Below, one piece after another: positions 5,959 to 10,858 of a stretch of 10,858 nucleotides of DNA (positions are counted from its first letter, which is position 1; each line of letters begins with the position of its first letter). Source of the stretch: an uncultured Pseudomonadota bacterium (GTDB lineage: Bacteria > Pseudomonadota > Gammaproteobacteria > Burkholderiales > Thiobacillaceae); the NCBI GenBank assembly GCA_903883985.1, contig CAISDD010000402.1, positions 1 through 10,858 on the forward strand. The letters are read 5' to 3'. Below the pieces are notes generated by a model. That model worked only from the letters and a program-made list of their open reading frames with translations, made no database searches and was not told where the DNA came from. Made by a program: the position numbers and the translations under genes.

Positions 5959-8573
5959 GTAACCAACGCATCATCGACTCCCTCAACAGCTTGTTCGCCG
6001 GCCATCGCCTGGTGTTTTGGGACGACGCCGAGGGCGAGTTCGCCGCGGTGGTGGCGTCGCTGCCCCTGGACGGGGTGAAGCTCGTCCGTCTCGACGAAAC
6101 GCCGGCCTTGCGGGTGAAGCTGGACGTGGAGGCTAGCGGCAAGACCGATAAGTGGCTGTTCTACAGCCCGGCCGCCGAGCCCGAACCCGCCCAGGACTGG
6201 CTGCTGGACATCCGCCTGCGCGGGAAAGCCTTTCGCGCCGATGCGGCCTCCATCTTGCTGGAGGACCTGGGCCTGCAATCCCAGACTCTGCGCGGCCATC
6301 TGAAGGCACGGGCCAAGTTCTTGCGGGCCAAGGAGCGGGTGGATCGCCTTAAAGCGTGGGTCACGCCCGCCGACACGGAGGAAGACCTGGACCGCAAGAT
6401 GCTGGCCGTGCTGGTCAAGGCGGAGCAACCCGAGTTTTTCGCCATCCTGCTCAAGCTGTTTTCCGGCCTTTTGGGCGAGGGTGGGGCGCAACTGGATGCC
6501 GCCCCCAAGGTCTGGCAGGACATCGTCAGCAATGAGCTTGAAATCGCCTTTTGGACACAGGTCAATGTGCACCTGGGCTACCTGGAGGCGACGCCGAATC
6601 TGCGGAACTTGTTGCTGCGTCTGTTGGTGACGGATTTCGCCCGCGCCCTGACGGGCCTAGGGGAATGCCCGGGGCCGCTGGCCCATTTCGTCCTCACGGA
6701 TAAGGTTCTGGGGGCCAATGCGGCGGTCTTTGCTGCCCGCTGGCGCTCCGACATGGCCCATTTCGCCAGCTACGACGCCTTGAGCCACGCTGCGGCCGAA
6801 GAATTCAACCTGGATCGCCTGCTGCCGGCCTTGAATGCGGATGCGCTGGTCAATGTGCAGACCTTCCAACTCGTCGAGCGCCGCATCATCCAGTACCTGC
6901 GGGACCGCATTATCGCCGGGGCTGGCGCCGGCATGGACAGCGTGCGCGGGGTCATTGCGCGCCGCCGCGACGGGCATTGGGCCAACCGTCTGCTGGCCCA
7001 CGCCAGCGAGTCCAACCGGGCGCTGGCCGCCAGCTACGACGCCCTGGAGGCGGCCGCCAGCTTCCTCGAGCTCAAGGCTCTGTATGGCGCCGGGTTCAGC
7101 TTCCCCACGGCAGAGGGCGGCCTGGGCGCCTATCAGGACGGCCTGTATCGTTTTGACCAGCTCTATCGGCAATTCAACCGGGCCTCGGCAACCGTCGAAC
7201 CCATGGGCTGGTCGCTCCTGCACGCCCTGCGCGAGCGCATCGAGGACGCCTACGCCGGCTGGTTCATGCCCCAATTGGCCTCCGCCTGGAGCAAGGTGCT
7301 GGAGGGCGGCGCCGGCCTGCTGTCCACCTGGAAAGTGCCGGGCCTGACACCGCAGCAGGACTTCTTCAAGCGCCAGGTGCAGCCGCTGCTGGATGCGGGG
7401 GCTAAGCGCGTCTTCGTCATTATTTCCGACGCCTTCCGCTTCGAGGTTGCCGAAGAATTGGTGCGGGACATCAACGGCAAGAGCCGTTTCAAGGCGTCCC
7501 TGGCGGCCATGCTGGGGGTGCTGCCCAGCTACACGGGCCTCGGCATGGCGGCCCTGTTGCCCCACGATAGCCTGGCCTACAAGCTCAACAGCAACCTGGA
7601 CCTGACGGTGGACGGCGCGGCCGTCGCCACCATGGAGCAGCGCAGCGCCCACCTGCAAAAATACGCCGGGGTCGCCATCAAGGCCGAGGACCTGCTAGAA
7701 ATGGGCAAGGAAAAGGGGCGGGCGTTCGTGAAGGATCGCCAGCTCATCTACATCTACCACGACCGCATCGACCTCATTGGCGACAAGCAGAGTTCCGAAA
7801 CCAAGACCTTCGAGGCCGTGGACCAGGCGCTGCAGGAGTTGAGCCAACTGGCCAGCTTCATCATCAATACCCTGAACGGCACCACTATCCTCATGACCGC
7901 CGACCATGGCTTCCTTTATCAGGAGTCGGCACTGGATGTGGCGGACAAGGCCAGCCTGGACGAGCAGCCCGCCGGCACCTTGCGTGCCAAGAAACGCTAC
8001 CTGCTTGGGCAGGGCATCGGCAGCCACGCCAAGGTGTGGTCGGGCAATACCGCCTTGACGGCCGGCACCACGGCGGGGACGGGCAGCCTGGACTTCTGGG
8101 TGCCCAAGGGCGCCAGCCGCTTCCACTTTTCCGGCGGCGCGCGCTTCGTGCACGGCAGTGCCATGCCCCAGGAAATCCTGGTGCCCCTCATTACCCTGCG
8201 GGAAAACGAATCCGACAAGGCCAAGACGCGGCCGGTGAAGTTCAGCCGCATCGGCTCGTCCGACAAGGTCGTCACCAATAAGCAGCGCTTGGAGTTCATC
8301 CAGACCGAGGCGGTGTCCGAGCGGGTGCTGGCGCGCACGGTCATGATTTCCCTGCGCGACGGTGACACCCCCATCAGCGACGAGCTGGCCCTGACCTTCG
8401 ACAGCACCTCGCAGTTGATGGACGATCGCAAACGCTCCCTGATGCTGACCATCCAGAACGGTACCTACGACCCCGTGAAAGACTATTTCCTGGTCGCCCG
8501 GGATGCCCAGAGCAAGATCGAGGTACTGCGGGTGCCCATGAAGGTGAACCTGGCCTTCGCCAACGATTTCTGA
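5955..8573 (+). CDS. pglZ: BREX type 1 alkaline-phosphatase-fold protein PglZ
   Basis: PglZ is a core BREX protein required for both methylation-linked protection and phage exclusion. It has an alkaline-phosphatase-like fold, and metal-dependent nuclease activity has been reported for some members. This 872-residue chain has the length and layout of BREX-1 PglZ. The N-terminal region includes RLVFWDDAEGEFAAVV; a long helical middle follows; the PglZ domain spans about 485-670. Metal-binding candidates are D492 in VFVIISDAFRFEVAEEL and D650/H651 in LMTADHGFLYQ. The C-terminal domain includes GGARFVHGSAMPQEILVP, also typical of the family. The start is GTG 5955 within the GTGA overlap with fic, with AGGA at about 5943-5946 as the likely ribosome binding site. 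brxL follows after 9 nt. GC is high (bases 7261-7320 are 72% by count). No defect is seen. Confidence 0.95.
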   Translation: MSNQRIIDSLNSLFAGHRLVFWDDAEGEFAAVVASLPLDGVKLVRLDETPALRVKLDVEASGKTDKWLFYSPAAEPEPAQDWLLDIRLRGKAFRADAASILLEDLGLQSQTLRGHLKARAKFLRAKERVDRLKAWVTPADTEEDLDRKMLAVLVKAEQPEFFAILLKLFSGLLGEGGAQLDAAPKVWQDIVSNELEIAFWTQVNVHLGYLEATPNLRNLLLRLLVTDFARALTGLGECPGPLAHFVLTDKVLGANAAVFAARWRSDMAHFASYDALSHAAAEEFNLDRLLPALNADALVNVQTFQLVERRIIQYLRDRIIAGAGAGMDSVRGVIARRRDGHWANRLLAHASESNRALAASYDALEAAASFLELKALYGAGFSFPTAEGGLGAYQDGLYRFDQLYRQFNRASATVEPMGWSLLHALRERIEDAYAGWFMPQLASAWSKVLEGGAGLLSTWKVPGLTPQQDFFKRQVQPLLDAGAKRVFVIISDAFRFEVAEELVRDINGKSRFKASLAAMLGVLPSYTGLGMAALLPHDSLAYKLNSNLDLTVDGAAVATMEQRSAHLQKYAGVAIKAEDLLEMGKEKGRAFVKDRQLIYIYHDRIDLIGDKQSSETKTFEAVDQALQELSQLASFIINTLNGTTILMTADHGFLYQESALDVADKASLDEQPAGTLRAKKRYLLGQGIGSHAKVWSGNTALTAGTTAGTGSLDFWVPKGASRFHFSGGARFVHGSAMPQEILVPLITLRENESDKAKTRPVKFSRIGSSDKVVTNKQRLEFIQTEAVSERVLARTVMISLRDGDTPISDELALTFDSTSQLMDDRKRSLMLTIQNGTYDPVKDYFLVARDAQSKIEVLRVPMKVNLAFANDF

Positions 8574-8582
8574 GACGCCTAG

Positions 8583-10625
8583 ATGAACGACGAAACCCAA
8601 ACCCCGACGTTGGACCTGGATGGCCTGCTCAATCAGCAGTTTGCCGGGAAGGTGGTCAGGAAGGACCTGACCAAGCTCATCAAGGAAGGTGCTAACGTCC
8701 CGGTGTACGTCCTGGAGTACCTGCTGGGGATGTATTGCGCCTCGGACGACGAGGCGACCATCCAGGCCGGCCTCATCACCGTCAAGCGCATCCTGGCGGA
8801 AAACTACGTGCGCCCGGACGAGGCGGAGAAGGTCAAGTCCAAAATCCGCGAGAGCGGCAGCTACAAGGTCATCGACAAGATCACCGTCAAGCTGAACGAA
8901 AAGCGCGATGTGTATGAGGCCCTGCTCTCCAACCTGGGCGTCAAGAGTGCGGAAATCTCCGACCGCTTCGTGCGCCAGTTTGAAAAGCTCCTGGTGGGCG
9001 GTATCTGGTGCATCGTCACCCTGCAGTACCAGTACGAGGAAAACCAGAAGGGCTCGCCCTTCATGGTGGTGGATCTGAAGCCGATTCAGATGCCCAACAT
9101 GGATATGCAGGACCTCTTTGTAGCGCGGCGCGCCTTCACTGACGAGCAGTGGATTGACGCCTTGATTCGCTCGACGGGCATGGAGCCGGCCAATTTCAAG
9201 GCACGGGTGAAGTGGCACCTGCTGGCGCGCATGATTCCCCTGGTGGAGAACAACTACAATTTCTGCGAGCTGGGGCCGCGGGGTACGGGCAAGAGCCACA
9301 TCTACAAGGAAATCAGCCCCAACAGTATCCTGGTGTCCGGCGGCCAGACCACCGTCGCCAACCTGTTCTACAACATGAGTGCGCGCAAGGTGGGCCTGGT
9401 GGGCCTGTGGGACGTGGTGGCCTTCGACGAAGTGGCCGGCATCAACTTCAAGGACCATGACGGCGTGCAGATCATGAAGGACTTCATGGCCAGCGGCTCC
9501 TTCTCGCGGGGCCGCGAGGCCATCAGCGCCAACGCCGCCATGGTCTTCGTCGGCAACCTGCCCCAGGGGCAGACGGTGGAGTCACTGGTGAAGACCAGCC
9601 ACCTCTTCAGTCCCTTCCCCGAGGCGATGATCGACTCCGCCTTCTTTGACCGCTTCCACGCCTATGTGCCCGGCTGGGAAATCCCCAAGATGCGCCCAGA
9701 GTTCTTCACTAACCAGTACGGCCTCATCGTGGACTACCTGGCGGAATACCTGCGTGAGATGCGCAAGTTCAACTTCGCCGACGCCATCGACAAGTGGTTC
9801 AAGCTGGGCAACAACCTCAACCAGCGTGACACCATCGCCGTGCGCCGCACCGTGTCGGGCCTGCTGAAGCTGATCCGACCCGAAGGCGACTACGGCAAGG
9901 ACACCGTGCGACAGTGCCTGGAATACGCCCTGGAAGTCCGCCGCCGCGTGAAGGAGCAGTTGAAGAAGATAGGCGGCATGGAGTTCTACGACGTGCATTT
10001 CAGCTACATCGATCTGGAGGATGCCCAGGAACGCTTCATCACCGTGCCCGAGCAATCCGGTGGCAGCTTGATCCCGGAGGGGCGCCTGAGCCCCGGCGCC
10101 CTGCACACCGTCAGCCTGGGCGACTCGGGCATTCCCGGCACCTACCGCATGGAGATCCAGTGCATCCCCGGCTCCGGCAAGCTGAACATTTCCGGCAGCG
10201 CCCCCAAGGAGGCGGTGAAGGTCGCCTTCGACTACTTCAAGGCGAACGCCAGCCGCGTCAGCGCCTCCATCCGCACCGGCGAGCACGACTTCCACCTTCA
10301 CCTGATCGAACTGCAAAACAACGGGGTACCGGCCGCACTGACCTTGGCCAGCTTCATTGCCTTGTGCTCAGCGGCCCTGACCAAGCCCATCCAGTCACAA
10401 CTGACGGTGATGGGCGACATGAGCCTGGGGGGCACGGTGGTGCCCGTGCGCAACCTGGCGGAGTGCCTGCAGGTGGCTTTCGATGCCGGCGCCAAGCGCA
10501 TCCTCCTGCCCATGTCCAGTGTCACCGACCTGCCCACGGTCCCTGGCGAACTCTTCGCCAAGTTCCAGACGAGTTTTTTTTCCGACCCGGTGGACGCAGT
10601 GTTCAAGGCATTGGGGGTGGAATAA
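8583..10625 (+). CDS. brxL: BREX AAA+ protein BrxL with Lon-like C-terminal domain
   Basis: BrxL is a core BREX type 1 protein that assembles into AAA+ rings on DNA and is needed for phage restriction but not for methylation. The 680 residues match the normal length. The N-terminal domain starts LDLDGLLNQQFAGKVVRKDL. Walker A is GPRGTGKS (231-238) and Walker B VVAFDEVAG (D282, E283). The C-terminal Lon-like domain begins around TGEHDFHLHLIEL (from about 565). The stretch where Lon protease has its catalytic Ser (DGPSAG) reads NGVPAALT here, and the Lon catalytic Lys region reads NLAECLQVAFDAG. The Ser-Lys pair is therefore not evident, in line with published descriptions of BrxL as a DNA-acting motor rather than a protease. 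Its end, GELFAKFQTSF...VDAVFKALGVE, is complete. The ribosome binding site is weak; translation is probably coupled to pglZ, 9 nt upstream. Confidence 0.95.
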   Translation: MNDETQTPTLDLDGLLNQQFAGKVVRKDLTKLIKEGANVPVYVLEYLLGMYCASDDEATIQAGLITVKRILAENYVRPDEAEKVKSKIRESGSYKVIDKITVKLNEKRDVYEALLSNLGVKSAEISDRFVRQFEKLLVGGIWCIVTLQYQYEENQKGSPFMVVDLKPIQMPNMDMQDLFVARRAFTDEQWIDALIRSTGMEPANFKARVKWHLLARMIPLVENNYNFCELGPRGTGKSHIYKEISPNSILVSGGQTTVANLFYNMSARKVGLVGLWDVVAFDEVAGINFKDHDGVQIMKDFMASGSFSRGREAISANAAMVFVGNLPQGQTVESLVKTSHLFSPFPEAMIDSAFFDRFHAYVPGWEIPKMRPEFFTNQYGLIVDYLAEYLREMRKFNFADAIDKWFKLGNNLNQRDTIAVRRTVSGLLKLIRPEGDYGKDTVRQCLEYALEVRRRVKEQLKKIGGMEFYDVHFSYIDLEDAQERFITVPEQSGGSLIPEGRLSPGALHTVSLGDSGIPGTYRMEIQCIPGSGKLNISGSAPKEAVKVAFDYFKANASRVSASIRTGEHDFHLHLIELQNNGVPAALTLASFIALCSAALTKPIQSQLTVMGDMSLGGTVVPVRNLAECLQVAFDAGAKRILLPMSSVTDLPTVPGELFAKFQTSFFSDPVDAVFKALGVE

Positions 10626-10670
10626 GTAATGTCGCGTAACTGATTTTACCTACAAACCGAGTAACCCTAG

Positions 10671-10714
10671 GGAAGCGCTGATTTAGTTAGATTTATTCAT
10701 GGTTCGCCTGTTAG
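10671..10714 (+). mobile_element. Possible insertion-sequence end (solo terminal repeat)
   Basis: GGAAGCGCTGATTTAG immediately follows the palindrome CCCTAGGG (10665-10672). It resembles the terminal repeats of IS5-family elements, which often target CTAG. No inverted partner or transposase is visible in the window, so at most this is a short remnant. The resemblance is from memory and weak. Confidence 0.25.
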
Positions 10715-10858
10715 GATATCTTCGACGGGCACCACCTGGCACTTAGCCAGGGCAATGTCCTGGGCATCCTTTCCCTGGTGTTCTGGGAGTTGATCCTGGT
10801 GGTTTCCGTGAAATATGTCGGCATCATGATGCGGGCCGACAACAAGGGCGAAGGCGGC
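10715..10858 (+). pseudogene. kup: Kup potassium transporter, 5'-truncated and running off the right edge
   Basis: From 10715 to the window end the sequence encodes IFDGHHLALSQGNVLGILSL and then VFWELILVVSVKYVGIMMRA, ending DNKGEGG. This is the end of the first loop plus the second membrane segment and the RADN.GEGG motif of Kup/Trk-type low-affinity K+ uptake proteins. The frame has a TAG at 10712-10714 and no start codon. The expected preceding segment, with the first membrane helix and GDIGTSPLY, is absent in all three + frames upstream. About 30 to 50 N-terminal residues are therefore missing, and the gene is probably non-functional here. The rest, outside the window, may be intact. Confidence 0.8.

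Noticed and set aside
7695..9458. Long open frame of 587 codons on the minus strand across pglZ and brxL
   Set aside because: It is a mirror of GC-rich coding sequence, crosses two well-supported genes, and its translation has no recognisable domain.
10574..10581. Run of eight T as a transcription terminator
   Set aside because: It lies inside the brxL coding sequence in frame and has no GC-rich hairpin before it. It could be a slippage site, but only the last 15 or so residues would change.
10731..10765. CCTGG/CCAGG inverted repeats near the right edge as a terminator for brxL
   Set aside because: They sit within kup coding sequence, lack a T-run, and are short.

Overview
The window is the 3' part of a BREX type 1 phage-defence locus, all on the + strand. 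It comes from a GC-rich proteobacterium; the kup fragment at the right edge and the overall codon use fit a betaproteobacterium, but this is inference. Two core BREX genes are complete: pglZ (5955-8573) and brxL (8583-10625). A third, pglX, is present only as its 3' end (up to 938). The genes that usually precede pglX (brxA, brxB, brxC) would lie off the left edge.

Between pglX and pglZ sits about 5 kb of accessory cargo. First comes an AT-richer pair: an OLD/AAA_15-like ABC-type ATPase (965-2134) overlapping by 1 nt with a small DUF3226-like TOPRIM protein (2134-2742). This pair resembles the ATPase/TOPRIM layout of PARIS and related systems. The TOPRIM gene appears to carry a 1-nt deletion near its 3' end, and the ATPase has Tyr in place of the usual H-loop His, so the pair may be decaying. 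Next is a 413-residue AlbA_2/HATPase_c_4 protein (2850-4091). Just after its stop codon, with no start codon of its own, lies a second copy of the pglX 3' end (about 4099-4347). By hand count it is about 85% identical to the first copy in DNA and 87% in protein, with most changes silent. The cargo from 965 to 4091 is therefore bracketed by two diverged pglX tails in direct orientation. This looks like the scar of a recombination or cassette-insertion event at the end of pglX.

A Fic-domain protein (start chosen at 4441) then overlaps the start of pglZ by 4 nt, and brxL follows pglZ after 9 nt. Fic-pglZ-brxL therefore reads as one transcription unit. PglX (methyltransferase), PglZ (phosphatase-like) and BrxL (AAA+ with a Lon-like tail) are the BREX modification and restriction components. 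The ATPase/TOPRIM pair, the AlbA_2 protein and Fic are probably additional defence or regulatory functions.

After brxL a short AT-rich stretch (10626-10714) contains a possible insertion-sequence end. It runs straight into a kup potassium-transporter coding sequence whose N-terminal part, including the usual GDIGTSPLY region, is missing. The right edge of the island thus falls inside a broken kup gene.
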